Positions 1 through 11,734 of a stretch of DNA of 64,000 nucleotides are shown here, one piece after another. The notes under the pieces were generated by a model. That model had not been told where the DNA came from. It saw only the letters and a list, made by a program, of their open reading frames with translations, and searched no databases. A program made the position numbers and the translations under genes. Origin of the DNA: Clarkia xantiana subsp. parviflora (lineage: Eukaryota; Streptophyta; Magnoliopsida; Myrtales; Onagraceae); the NCBI GenBank assembly GCA_036873135.1, contig JAPTYO010000003.1, positions 28,338,763-28,402,762 on the forward strand, written 5' to 3'. The first letter of the stretch is position 1, and every line of letters starts with the position of its first letter.

Positions 1-2391
1 TTCATTCCAAAAAAAGATTTAAAGCAAATAGTGGCCAGGCCACCTTCTTAATCTGTATTAATTGTTTCTGTGAAGAAGCTTAATTATCACTAATTAATTG
101 ATAGCGGAACCACCTAATGACCCACTTAATTAATTGCATGATCAATCAATTAGCTACATGCCTAGTCTATTAAATAGCTAATTGTCCAGTATTTATAATA
201 AATCTAGGTGCATTTCTCGCTCATTGCGCGGCTTGACTTACCAAATATGTATAATTAACAAACTAATATTCAATGAATTTATACTGACTATTTGTAATAT
301 GTTGAAACACTATTTTTAAATAAAATATCAGTCTAAAATTTGAAAAAGTAAACGAAAGACTGGAAATTTTGAACCATAACATACCATTGCGCAAATTCAC
401 AAATAAATTTTAGATGCTCGTACCGCATGCTACCTTTGGTCATCAGATCCGTGTAAAGCGTCTGTTCTTCAACATATATGATTTCTATGACCACCGACGA
501 TATCTCGCAGGAGATAGAGATGACTCTACCACTGACACTGTCAGCCGTCCGTACCGCCGGTTATCTTCGTTCGTCGGCTCCGCGTCTGTTAAAAATCAGC
601 GAAATTTTAATTTCGATTAATTACATACATTGAATCTTGAACGGTCCGAAATTTTAATTACGATTAATTGCATACATTGAATCTTGAACGGTTCGAAATT
701 AGAAAATTTTAATTGCGATTAATTGCATACATTGAATCTTGAACGGTCCTAAATTTTAACTGCGATTAGTTGTATACATTGAATCTTGAACAGTTCGAAA
801 TCAACAAAATCTTAATTGCGATTAATTGCAACTTAAAAATCCGCAGCTCCCTAGTGCAATCAATGTTATGGAGTTAATGACTACAAAACCCTTAACTCAA
901 CTGTCATAAATGTATCGATTAAGATAAAAAAAAAAAAAAAAAAAAATTCCAACTCCACATTCACCACAATCAAGTCTTTAACACTTGAAATTCACATCTC
1001 ATTACATTACATTCCCCAATCCATCCTTTACATTATTATTACCACTATACCAATCTTAATTACTCATATAATGTTAGTTAACCATCCGTAATACCATATG
1101 TATATATACAATGGTGATAGACATTCCGATATTGGGGTTATGACAAATTCCGATTCTCTCAGAATAGCAGAGGGGTAAATTTTAGCAAATTTGAGGCCAT
1201 TATTATCCCCTCACAATCGGAACTTCTCCTCTCTAACATTCGGACTGCCAATCATTTTCCATATATTATATTACCACGAGTATCTGCAGAGAGTAGCGCC
1301 ACATTATTACAATGGACTCCCCATCAGGGGTGGATAATTATATTAGGGTTTCACTCTAGCTCTAATAGAACTATATATAAGCACTCTATATTAAGTATTA
1401 ACTATTTCAATTAAGGTTACTTGAGGAGCAAGTCACCTCTATTAAAGAAGTTTTCCGACTGATATTTGCAATAAAACTCTACTGATAGCAACTCGAGTTT
1501 ATATATAACAATTAGTATTATTATTACGAATTTGGTTAAATTAAAGTCTGACTTAAATTCAAGTTGATTTCTTATCCGAAAGATCAGAAATAACAATATA
1601 TTAGATATAGAGAGATACACAAATTAATATTTATTTAAAAAAATGGATACATCTAATCAAACGGCTGAAAATTAACTTAAATTTAAATGGATTTCATTTA
1701 TTAATTATGAGTTGACGTAGGCAGCCTTTGGACGATCCGAAGAAGCAGATACGGAGATAATGGAAAAGGCAGGGTCAATATTGGGTCACTGCAAAGTCAC
1801 CATATATTATATTATATATAATGAGATGACAAAACAATTGACAACAACGTTGGTGTCTTGGAAGATACCCCACCATGCATACCGAATGTGTTCTTGAAAA
1901 CGCACTGTCGAATATTGCCCCCCATTTTGGTTTTTATGGGATAGTTGACATGCTTTATATATATCTTCGGGAAAAAAAAAATAATCAACGTTATAGGTCA
2001 TGGTCCGATTTTGCCCACGTGTTAATTTTACTCCAAGCTCGATCGTTGTTGCTTTAGATATTAAAAATCTGACGGGTCAAATTAAAAATACAAATATTAT
2101 CATTTTCTACGCTTTTTATAACCTCAAACAGTGGTTCGGTAATTGCATCATTCATATCTTATCTTATCTTAAAAAATATATAAGGATGGTGGATTAAACC
2201 AAATAACGACATCTGTTATTCACACCTTTGAAGTTTTAGAGACACTAGAGCAGCTATCACTATATTTCACGAGGTGGTTACCCAATGGCAGTGTTAAGGT
2301 TTTAAAATGCAGGAGAAGAATCATGTTTTTATATAAAAATATATTATATTTCTTTAATATATATTTATTATTTACTATACAATATTGTAAT

Positions 2392-2432
<41 letters not shown>

Positions 2433-2634
2433 TATTTGATTTAATTATGTTAATAATCAAAGAATTATTATTATTTTTACAGTACTCTTATTTATATATA
2501 TATATATATATGGTCTATTCCCTATTTATTTTGATTTTTCACCCCAGCATTAGCACCACATCATGTGCAGTGCCAGTTTAATGGAGAAAATTGATAAACC
2601 ATAAGCTAGTGAATTATGGAGTATGCGGGTCAAT
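1..2634. other. AT-rich intergenic DNA, no gene seen
   Basis: I see no coding region with recognisable similarity; the short open frames here are isolated and have no domain. It contains a short tandem array (602-838, listed separately), a poly-A run near 927-946 and (TA)n microsatellites near 2396-2427. The stretch ends at the 5-bp target duplication of the Copia element that follows. Confidence 0.7.
602..838. repeat. Tandem array, about 54-65 bp unit, 4-5 degenerate copies
   Basis: The phrase CATACATTGAATCTTGAACG recurs four times in direct orientation, joined by variants of TTTTAATTGCGATTAATTGC. Copies differ by point changes and by small insertions between them. No open frame runs through it and no function is apparent; it is a local minisatellite-like array. 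Confidence 0.8.
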
Positions 2635-2639
2635 ATATA

Positions 2640-3125
2640 TGAAGCTATGGAAAAATTAAGTTAAGGTGAAGATTTGCTAGATTTTAACTTGAATTATACT
2701 ATTAAGCCGCAATGTGAAATATAAAGGCGGCGGTTTAGGGTTTGGTTGACCTTATCTATATATATATATATATACTAGACAGGCATATAGCTAATGCTTG
2801 GCGATTTTAAATCAACATATATAGTAAAGGGAGGCGTGAGTTTCCTTGTGCAAGGATTAAGGGCTACGGCAATAGGTAGGGAGTTTTAGGCGAGAGATAA
2901 TTACGTGTGTTTAGAGCATTGTGTATAAGGTCTTTATATATATTGTGAAAGTGAGTGCTCTATGTGATCTCATTTTGTAACCATTCGGTGTTGATTGTGC
3001 TAGTGAAGTGGTGCTTCTCATTTGCATGTGGACGTAGGTCGCGTTGACCGAACCACGTTAAATCTTGTGTTGTCTATTACTTTCTTTTAATCCGTTTGTG
3101 TGTATTGAGAGAATCGATCATAACA
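2640..3125 (+). repeat. 5' LTR of the TNT1-like Copia element
   Basis: It begins TGAAGCTATGG and ends GATCATAACA. Its last 120 bp (transcript leader region around the GTGGACGTAGGTCG phrase) match the right LTR closely, while the upstream part carries insertions relative to it, including a (TA)n run near 2757-2774. The preceding five bases are the target duplication. Confidence 0.85.
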
Positions 3126-3148
3126 AGTGGTATCAAAGCTTAGGAGAT

Positions 3149-5564
3149 TCAACACGATCACTGAAGATAGAGATATCGAAGGCTGAAATAGAGAAGTTCG
3201 ATGGAGACGATTTCAATTTCTGTAAGATGCAGATTGAAGAGTATCTGTACCAGAAGGATCTCTACGAACCCTTTTCTGGGGAGAAGCCGGAGTCCATAAC
3301 GGAACAATAGTGGAAGCTCAAGGATCGACAAGCCCTGGGGCTGATCCGATTGTGTTTGTCCAGGAACGTTGCATTCAACATCGTCAAGGAAACATCGACG
3401 ACGGGCGTGCTGAAGGCGTTTGGAAAACATGTATGAGAAACCATCGACGACAAACAAGGTATATTTGATGCGTAGATTGTTCAATTTACAGATGGTTGTA
3501 GGTGGTTCTGTTGCTGAACATATAAATGCCTTTATGATTGTTTCGCAACTGAGTTATGTTGAGATTAATTTGAGGATGAAGTTAAAACTTTGATTTTGCT
3601 GTCATCTCCGCCCAGTCATGGGATACTATTGTTTCCGCAGTTAGTAGTTCCCGTGGATCCGAAAAGCTGAAGTTTGATGAAATCCAAGATGTTGTTTTTA
3701 GCAAAAATATTTGTAAAAGAGAAACTGGTGAGTCATCAGGAAGTGCTCTTAGTATTTACATAAGGGGGAGGAGTAAGTCAAAGGGTCCAGATTAGCATGG
3801 ACGCTCAAAATCAAGAAACAGAGGAATACCATAAGGATCATGTTGGAATTTTGGTGAAATAGGTCACTATCGATCTGATTGTCCGAAACCAAAGAAGAAG
3901 AATCACGAACCTACCAATGACAGTGATTCAGTGAACACTGCAGAGGACATTGGGGATGCGTTAAATCTCAGTGTGGAAAACTCACTTGAATCCTGGATTT
4001 TGAATTCTAGAGCATTGTTTCATTCGTCTCCGAGCAAGGAGTTGTTCCGAAGTTTCAAGTCTGGAAAGTTTGAAAATTTGTATTTTGCTAATAATAAAGT
4101 GTTGGAGATCGAAGGAAAGGGGAATGTATACATTCATACTTTAGCGGGAAATCAGTGGACATTGGAAGATGTTAGGTACAATATTCCTGGTCTCAATAAG
4201 AATCTAATCTCGGTTGGTCAGTTGAATAGCACAGGTTATGCAGCAGAGTTTGTGAAGGGTTCCTGGAAGATCAAGATGGGTGCTATGGTGGTAGTATGGG
4301 GCCTTAAATCTGGAACTTTGTACACCCTTCGGTGTATAAATGCAACTGTTGTTCATGAGAGTGCATCCAGTTCATGTCTGTGGCATAACAGATTTGGACA
4401 CATGAGTGTTAGAGGGAAGAAGATGCTAGTAAGAAAATGAGCTTTAGAGGGCCTGAAGTGTGTTGACATGAGATTCTGTGAAAGCTGTGTTATGAGGAAG
4501 CATAAACGAGTTAGTTTTATGAAGACCCCAAATGAGCCAAATAAGGAGCGACTGGAATCGGTACATACATATGTTTAAGGGCCAGCTCCAGTTTCATCAT
4601 TTGGCGGATCCTGGTTCTACGTTACCTTCGTTGATGATTTCAGTAAGAATGTGTGGCTCTAATACTTGAAGCACAAGTCATATGTGTTTGCTACCTTCAA
4701 GAAGTGGAAAATCGAAGTTGAGAATTAGACTGGGCTGAAGATCAAATGCCTGAGGTCTGACAACGGATGAGGGTATGAAAAGTAAGAATTCATAGCATTA
4801 TGTGCAGCCGAGGGAATCAGACTGATGAAGACAGTTCTTGGCTAGGAAAGACAGAATGGTGAGAGGATGAACATGACATTGAACGAACGTGCACTGGATA
4901 TGAGAATTCATTGTGGATTACCCAAGATGTTCTGGACAGATGTTGTTAACACATGTGCCTACTTGATCAACAAGGGACCTTCAATTCCTACTGGGGTTCA
5001 AGATTCCAGAAGATGTATGGACGGAAAAAAAACTCAGATATTCCCACCTAAGAACTTTTGGGTGCACAGCTTATGTTCATGTTGATCCAGAGAAGACAGA
5101 CATGCTTGATGCGAAGGCTGTGAAGTGCTACTTCATATGTATGATTCTGACAGGTTCAGCTACAAGTTTTGGGATGAGAAGAACAAAAATATCCCGAGAT
5201 ATTGTGATGTGACTTTTGAGTTTTGTACAAAGATAGAGATCAAAAGGCTTCAGAGACTCCAAAGCAAGTGGGAGTTGATGTGGAGACTCAATTAACTCCG
5301 GACACTGACGGTGAAGAACCGAAAGTCGAGTCTAAGGTAGAGTCAGAAGTAGAACCAGTAACACCTGAGCAAGTGTTGAGGAGATCATCCAGGACCATCA
5401 GGCCACCAGACAGGTATTCACCTTCGTTACACTACCTGTTGTTAAAAGATGATACAAGAAGACAGAGTGTCTCGAAAAAGGTGGAGTTGGAGGTTGGTTG
5501 CTCTTCTGGTCAGAAAGAGCATGTTGCTTTTACTTCAGATCGGTTTGTCCGGACAAGGACATGA
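3149..5564 (+). pseudogene. Broken Copia gag-pol (gag, protease, integrase only)
   Basis: Frame-shifted and stop-riddled remains of a TNT1-like polyprotein. Gag N-terminus starts near 3164 (phrase EKFDGDDFNFCKMQIEEYL) and meets a stop at 3308. The zinc knuckle near 3840-3885 reads CWNFGEIGHYRSDC, so the second Cys is lost. The protease motif near 3990 is WILNSRA where active copies have WILDSGA, so the catalytic Asp is lost. A GAG-pre-integrase block (LWHNRFGHMS) is at about 4378, and an integrase C-terminal block with RRSSRTIRPPDRYSPS at about 5372-5420. Reverse transcriptase and RNase H are missing between here and the 3' LTR. It cannot encode a working enzyme set. Confidence 0.85.
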
Positions 5565-5772
5565 GATTGATCAAGTCAGAGGATGTGGAGGCATGTGGCC
5601 TAAGTATAGCGAAAGCTGAGACTGGGTAACGTTTGAGCTCGGTTAGGATCTTGCGGAGATCGGGGTAGGCCCGTCGGGGCCTTGGCAAATGAGGTAGCGA
5701 AACATAGAGCATGTCATTTGAAGAGTCATGGAGGCATTTTATTTGAAGAGTCATGGAGAATACAAGTTAATA

Positions 5773-6190
5773 TGGAGTTATGGAGAATCCAAGTTAATGT
5801 GGAGATTTGTTGAGTTTTTGACTTGAATTGTATTAAGCCCACAAGTAGTCTTAGAGTTTTAGATATGAAGTGCAGCCGGCCTGCCGCCATAAGTAGTCTT
5901 CATAGGTGAAAAAAAGAAAATCAACAAAGCTAGGGCGTGGGTTTGCTAGATTAGATGAGAGAGTTTTAGAACGTTGTATGTAAAGTCTCTACATTTATGT
6001 GAGAGTGAGTGCTCTTTGTAGTTTCGTCTTGTACCCCTCTGGTGTTAATTGTGCTAGTGAAATTGTGCTTCTTTATTTCATGTGGACGTAGCCACGTAGG
6101 TCGTGTTGACCGAACCACGTTAAATATTATTTTCTTTATTACTTTCTTTCTTAGTTGTTTTTGTGAGTGTTGAGAGAATCGATCCTAACA
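5773..6190 (+). repeat. 3' LTR of the TNT1-like Copia element
   Basis: It starts TGGAGTTATGG and ends CGATCCTAACA, followed by target duplication ATATA. The purine tract before it is weak. Just upstream, 5725-5772 contains a partial duplicate of the first 30 bp of the LTR, which may be residue of a failed strand transfer or of an older LTR. Confidence 0.85.
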
Positions 6191-6451
6191 ATATATGTAT
6201 AGATACTCACACAGTGGTTCCATAACCTTTTGATTTAATGAATCTTCCTCGCATGCATGCATTTAGACTGATTTATGGTTAATCTTTAACCCAAATATGA
6301 ATTATCCAACACAAAATTATTCATTCATTTATAAAAGAATAATGCATCCTTAGATGTAATTGTGTCAGAGATGGCGTAATTGCAAACTGATAATTAATTA
6401 TCCGTCGTCCTTAATTACTCTAGTTGTCAAACAGCAAACAATTAAGTCTAG

Positions 6452-6453
<2 letters not shown>

Positions 6454-6497
<44 letters not shown>
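6454..6497. repeat. (TA)n microsatellite
   Basis: An uninterrupted TA dinucleotide run of about 44 bp lies between the Copia element and the first MULE element. Likely length-polymorphic; no other function is visible. Confidence 0.9.
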
Positions 6498-6499
<2 letters not shown>

Positions 6500-6547
6500 G
6501 AATATTGATGTTATAAAGAAGCTTCAGTAGATGGGTGGTTATGTTTT

Positions 6548-7348
6548 GGGTTAAGAACCTATAAAATGTCTGAACTATCACTCATGTTAACGGGAGATGT
6601 CTGAAATTTAAAAAGTTAATAAAAGAGGTCTGAAATTTCTGTTTTGTTGATAACAGCGGTCTCCGTTAGTTTTTTCCGTTAAAACTAACGGAAATTGGTC
6701 ACATGTTTGGCATGTGACCGGAAATAAAATAAATTTCCAAAAATGCCCTTCTATCAAGTGTGCCCCTCACATGCTTGGAGTGAAAAGACCAAAATGCCCT
6801 TGAAGCCACCACGGTACTCCGGCGACCACCAATCGTACTCCGGCGACCACCACCGTACTCCGGCGGCCACCACCAAGGCTCCGATTGGGCCAAAATCGGA
6901 GCCACCGGCCCCGATTGGACTCCGATCAGAGCTTTTTTGGCTCCGATCGGAGCTTTTTGGCCCCGATCGGAGCTTTTTTGCTGAGGTGGTGGCCGGAGTC
7001 GGGTCGCCGGAGCCGAGGTGGTGGTCGTCGGAGTCGAGGTGGTGGTCGCCGGAGTCGGGTGGTGATGGCCGGAGTCGGGTGGTGGTGGCCGGAGTTGGTG
7101 GTTTTAATTTGACATTAGGGGTAAAATTGTCATTTCACATTTCCTTAAATAAGATATTAAATAAAACAAAATATTAAAGGGGCAAAAATGTCATTTCACA
7201 CAATTCTGTTAAATTTAACCCTAAAAATGGACGGAAAATCTCAAATCAACAAAATTGAAATTTCAGACCTCTGTTATTAACTTTTTAAATTTCAGACCTC
7301 TCCCGTTAACATGGGTGATAGTTCAGACCTTTCATAGGTTCTTAACCC
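6548..7348. mobile_element. Non-autonomous MULE (fold-back) element, family 1, copy A
   Basis: Long terminal inverted repeats of about 100 bp begin GGGTTAAGAACCTAT and end in the reverse complement. The element is flanked by a perfect 9-bp direct repeat TTATGTTTT (6539-6547 and 7349-7357), the target-duplication length of Mutator-like elements. The inner part is GC-rich and contains a few palindromic units of the type GCTCCGATCGGAGC and blocks of GGTGGTGG(C/T)CG; it has no transposase. Open frames of 75-144 codons on the plus strand are by-products of the repetitive GC-rich core. A longer copy of the same family is at 48312-49611. Confidence 0.92.
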
Positions 7349-7545
7349 TTATGTTTTCGTATAGTGTACGGCTCGAGAGCTGTCGCACAGCATTATATCC
7401 TCGGTTATCTTACAAACACGGTACGTATGAATGAAATAGTACCACATCGGTACAACGTTAGTTTGAACTTTGAAAGACTTGAAATAGTATATAAATTCAA
7501 TGTGCTACTCTTAATAATAAGTCGGAACTCACTCCTTAATTTTAA

Positions 7546-8289
7546 GGGTTAAGGGTCCTTTTGTTACCACATGTTTGCACAAATTACATTGTTCATACTA
7601 TTAGTATTTTTTTGTACCGAATTGGTACCATATGTTTCCAAACCTTACTGTTTTGGTACTTCCGTTACCATTCCGTCAAAACGGTCGTTAAATGGCATGT
7701 GCCATGCACGTGAGCAGCCCAAAACTTTCAATTTTGTTACAATTTAATCCATCTAATACATCCCTAACTTTTATTATGTTCAATTTAGTCCTAAAATTTC
7801 AAAACCAAACCATTTTCCCAATTGACCTATGGGCTAGGTCCGGCTAGGTCAATTGGGACCTAGCCCCAATTTAACTCAATTTGGGCTAGGTCCCAATTGA
7901 CCTAGTCGGACCTAGCCTAGGGCTAGGTCCGACCCTGGGTCAGGGTCGCCTGGGTCTGGTGACCCCGACCCAGGGTCGGACCTAGCCCATGGCTAGGTCC
8001 GGCTAGGTCAATTTGGGAAAATGGTTATTTTTGAAATTTTAGGACTAAATTGAACAAAATAAAAGTTAATGATGCATTAGATGGACTAAACTGTAACAAA
8101 ACTGAAAGTTTTGGGCTGCTCACGTGCATGGCACATACTTTTTAACGGCAGTTTTTGACGGAATGGTAACGGAAGTACCTAAACAGTAAGGTTTGAAAAC
8201 ATATGGTGCCAATTCGGTACAAAAAAATAACTAATGATATGAATAGTGTAATTTTTGCAAACATGTAATACCAAAAAGACCCTTAACCC
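7546..8289. mobile_element. Non-autonomous MULE-type fold-back element, family 2
   Basis: The whole 744 bp is close to one palindrome. The left end starts GGGTTAAGGGTCCTTTTG and the right end is its imperfect reverse complement; homology of the arms extends over more than 250 bp. A perfect 9-bp direct repeat TAATTTTAA flanks it (7537-7545 and 8290-8298). The centre is a GC-rich run of inverted GGCTAGGTC/GACCTAGCC units and GACCCTGGGTC palindromes. No coding capacity. The first eight bases (GGGTTAAG) equal those of family 1, although the arms are otherwise unrelated. Confidence 0.9.
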
Positions 8290-8298
8290 TAATTTTAA

Positions 8299-9484
8299 TC
8301 TCCCAGCACAACACATATCAGGGTTTAGAGGCTTTTTGGAGCAGATTTCGTAGAGAATGCAGAATACATATCAAGTATTATATACTGCTGATGAATTAAT
8401 TGACTAATATAAGTGTGTCTTTGTCATTCGATTATCACTTATGCCCTAATCTGTTAAGAGGCCGGACCAACATATATGTTGAGGATTTGGCCTGATTCCT
8501 CGGGGGTGGTTTCTCTACCCTGTTTTTTTTTGTTTATTTTTTATTTTTAGGCTTAATTGATGGGAGTTTCTTATGCTAATAGCTAGCTAAACTTTACGTA
8601 AAAATACATTTAGTTAGTTGAACATTTGTTTTTTTTTTTTTCTAGTCAAACTTCCGTGAATGAACAATTATGTATCCCGTTCAATTTAATGGAATTTATT
8701 ATGTACTCCTTACGTGATCGACTTGAGTAGCGCCCTTCGATCCGAAGAAAACATTTCCAGATCTTACCAGGAGAAACAACAACTGAACCTCATTTTTTTT
8801 ATGAAATTCAAATAAATAACTCACAATTAAATCCAATAATAATATCCAATTAGTCAATTCAAATGATATACTTTGTCGATCAAGTGAGGACTCGCGACAA
8901 ATTCAGTTAAATTTTAACGTCAAATTAAACAGAGTTATATAATTGTTAAAAAATGTACTAATTACTAAAAATGTACACCTACACATACTACATGTGTGTT
9001 TTTGAGCCTCGGTGAGCATTGATGGGTGTTTTTTTTGTTGGTTTACTACTCATCGACAAGCAACGCGTCCCTATTTGGAAGTGGATGTATACCCGGAAGC
9101 AATACGATCATGCTACTTCTTTATGCCCAACTTTTGTTAGTCTAATGGTTATATCAATCACATGTTAATGAATGGTATGAATACCAAGGGAAACGGTTAA
9201 TTTGATCATTGTCATTTTTCTTTCAAGGGGCATGATAAAGAAAGACATCCAAGCTACATAAATTATTTTTTTGGTTAAAGCTACAAAATTTCTGGATCGG
9301 CTTGATAAAGGCAAAACTATGAGAAAGTTAAACAAATAACCACTGACATATTAGAATCGAGGTCTTAAGTAAAATCATTATACAAGTAGGATCATATTGT
9401 ATCTAGAATTATAATTAGTGACAATATCTAAATTAAAATTTTTGAGATTTAACATTAATAAATAAATTAGTATAGTTAGCGATG
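8299..9484. other. AT-rich intergenic DNA, no gene seen
   Basis: No domain-bearing open frame, RNA gene or clear repeat was recognised between the MULE and hAT target duplications. Only homopolymer T runs and ordinary AT-rich sequence are visible. Confidence 0.6.
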
Positions 9485-9492
9485 ATCAGTAG

Positions 9493-10175
9493 TAGGGCTG
9501 AGCATGGGACAGATGGGCGGGTTTTTTCTAAAAAATGGCCCAAGCCCTAAAACTAGGGCCACTTAATGGCTGTCCCGAGCCCTATCCCGAGCCCTAGCTA
9601 GTAGGAAAAGGCCCGCCCGTCACGGGCCTACAGGGACTAGGGACAAATGGGACAAACCCAAATTCCCATCCAAGTTCAAAAAAAAAAAAGTCAATACTCA
9701 ATTTAATTAAACCATAACCAAACATAGAACAACAACAAAGTTCAGCACATACCACAAAGTTCACCATAAAACACCAAAATCACTCAGAACACCAAGTTCA
9801 ACACATAACTTGATTCTCCAAAATAGTTCGCCAATGACTCCAAAACTAAGTTTTACCAAGACTCTAACACAAAGTCACCAACAATTCTGACATAACAAGT
9901 TATAAATACAAACCCCAGATCAAATGGAACTTCAACCCGAGCCATCACTAAAGTTAATTTAACTAACTATAGTTTATAGCTGATTAGTTAGCAAAAAGGG
10001 ATGAGACGGGTCTTTTGGGACTTCGTAAAAAATCCCTAGCCCTAGCCCTATCCCTAGTTGAGAAGAAAAGTCCCGCCCATTAGGGCTTGAGTACATTTTT
10101 GGGACGGGCTTTTTGGGACGGGCTAGGGCGGGACGGGCGGGATTTTGAGCCTCTCGGGATATTTGCTCACCCCTA
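9493..10175. mobile_element. Non-autonomous hAT-type element 1
   Basis: Short terminal inverted repeats TAGGGCTGAGCA / TGCTCACCCCTA bound 683 bp, flanked by a perfect 8-bp direct repeat ATCAGTAG (9485-9492 and 10176-10183), the hallmark of hAT insertions. Subterminal regions are rich in GGGACGGGC and GGGCTAGGG type motifs in inverted orientation, typical transposase-binding arrays. No transposase ORF; the 78-codon open frame on the minus strand has no domain. Confidence 0.9.
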
Positions 10176-10843
10176 ATCAGTAGATCGAAAACTGTAACAT
10201 CCAACAACAATTAATAAATTAAATAATATTAATTTAACTGTTGACATCAATAAATCTGGAAATTACTTGTTGTTAAGTAAATAAAGAGTAACCATAAACA
10301 AAATTATTTTTATATAATGTACCATTCAACACAAAAATTTAAGTACTTAAATAAAATAAAATATTAAATGGTGCAATACTTAAAGTGGCCAAGTGGGTAC
10401 AGCTGCGATACTAAATTATGACCTTAATATTTGCTCTATTAGGGACAAGTGATATTTTCCTCCCGAACTTTTGAAATATATAATTATTAAATTTTGAGAA
10501 ATTCCAACTTTGTCATCGTGCATTTATAAATCTTTCTATCATGCTCCAAGGGCACCATACTTTTGGTACTTTTTATTATATTTTTCTATTGCCCTAAAGG
10601 TGAACCCTAGATGGAAATTAATATTATTAATAGTATGATACAAATATTAGGTGTGGTTAATTTTTTTTAATATTTTTTCATATTTTTAAAGTTTTACATA
10701 TATTACAATTAAGTCCACTCTAATAATAAAAAAACAAAAAGCATGATGTTATTGGAGCATGGTAGAAAAATCCTGCATTTATATAGGGGTAAGATAGACT
10801 TTGATTTGCTCAATCTAAAATTTAATATTGACTTTGTTTCTTA

Positions 10844-11731
10844 GAGTATCTATAGTAGTTTTATATAATTTTTATTCAAAATTGCCACATAAAATATTTA
10901 TATACATTTTAAATAATAGTTAAAGTTAAAACACACATAAATAATATTTGCTATCAAATTATTCTATTTAATCATATTAATTTTTTCCCAACAATCACAT
11001 ATAAGCTATTAGCATTAATAATGAAATGAATTAATTTGGTATTAAAAAGATGGTTATGTATAGGGATGGCAACGGGTCCCGGGGCCCTGGCCCGGTTTTG
11101 ACCCGCCGACCCGCGGGTCACGGGTCGGGGCGGGTCCGGGTCTAGAGACCCGGGGCCCCGTAGACCTGCCCCGAAATGCATATATATATATATATATATA
11201 TATTTTTTTAATGTTAATATGATCTAACATTTACTAAACAATATGGTTAATATAGTACATATATAAATAACATGGACCAAATTACAAATAGATGTATATT
11301 TAGATTATTATGATTTGTTAATTAATTTGGTGTTTGGATTTGAATTTGTATTTGTAATGAATTTGATGTGTTTGTTGTTTATATTTTAGATTTATGTTTT
11401 GAATTTATATATAATGTAATATTTTGACAAAAAAAATTGTATTTAATATTGAAAAGTGAAAAAAAAAAAAAAAATTGTTCACATGACGGGGCGGGTCGGG
11501 GCCCCGCGGGTCGACCCGCGGGATTGTTGACCCGACCCGCCCCGGAAGGTCCATTTGGCCGGGGCCGGGCCAGCCAGGCCGACCCGCAGGGCGGGTCCGG
11601 GGCTGCAAAACCCGCCCCGTTGCCATCCCTAGTTATGTAATGATGTGGCAATATAATGTATTCCTTAAATTTAAGGAATATGTTAGGTAAAAATGTGCGG
11701 GTCTACTTTTAAAAAATGTTATGTAAAACTA
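10844..11731 (-). mobile_element. Harbinger/Tourist-like MITE, split by a hAT insertion
   Basis: It starts GAGTATCTATAGTAG after TTA (10841-10843) and shares an inner block (palindromic TTCCTTAAATTTAAGGAAT and neighbouring text) with the complete MITE at 30211-30623, here in the reverse orientation. The hAT element at 11061-11631 has split it: removing that element and one copy of GTTATGTA rejoins the MITE. The last roughly 10 bases of its right end seem to be missing, where another MITE copy begins. The superfamily rests on the complete sibling copy. Confidence 0.6.
11061..11631. mobile_element. Non-autonomous hAT-type element 2, nested
   Basis: Terminal inverted repeats TAGGGATGGCAACGGG / CCGTTGCCATCCCTA bound 571 bp, flanked by a perfect 8-bp direct repeat GTTATGTA (11053-11060 and 11632-11639). 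GC-rich subterminal arrays of GGGCGGGTC and CCCGCGGGTC surround an AT-rich core with a (TA)n run. No transposase is encoded; the open frames of 67-90 codons at the GC-rich end are artefacts of the array. It sits inside an older MITE. Confidence 0.93.
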
Positions 11732-11734
11732 TTA

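Larger units (their letters stand above)
2640..6190 (+). mobile_element. Ty1/Copia LTR retrotransposon, TNT1-like, internally deleted
   Basis: Left LTR 2640-3125 and right LTR 5773-6190 both run TG...CA and are flanked by the 5-bp direct repeat ATATA (2635-2639 and 6191-6195). Directly after the left LTR, 3128-3139 reads TGGTATCAAAGC, the usual Copia primer-binding site for initiator tRNA-Met with one change. The interior is only about 2.65 kb and keeps gag, a degenerate zinc knuckle, protease and integrase pieces, but no reverse transcriptase or RNase H. LTR lengths differ (486 against 418 bp) and many substitutions are visible, so this is an old, dead copy. A solo LTR of the same family lies at 43526-43896. 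Confidence 0.9.

Noticed and set aside
6743..7177. 144-codon open frame with a proline- and arginine-rich product
   Set aside because: It starts in the same place as the frames of MULE copy B and depends on the repetitive GC core; no domain or conserved protein pattern.
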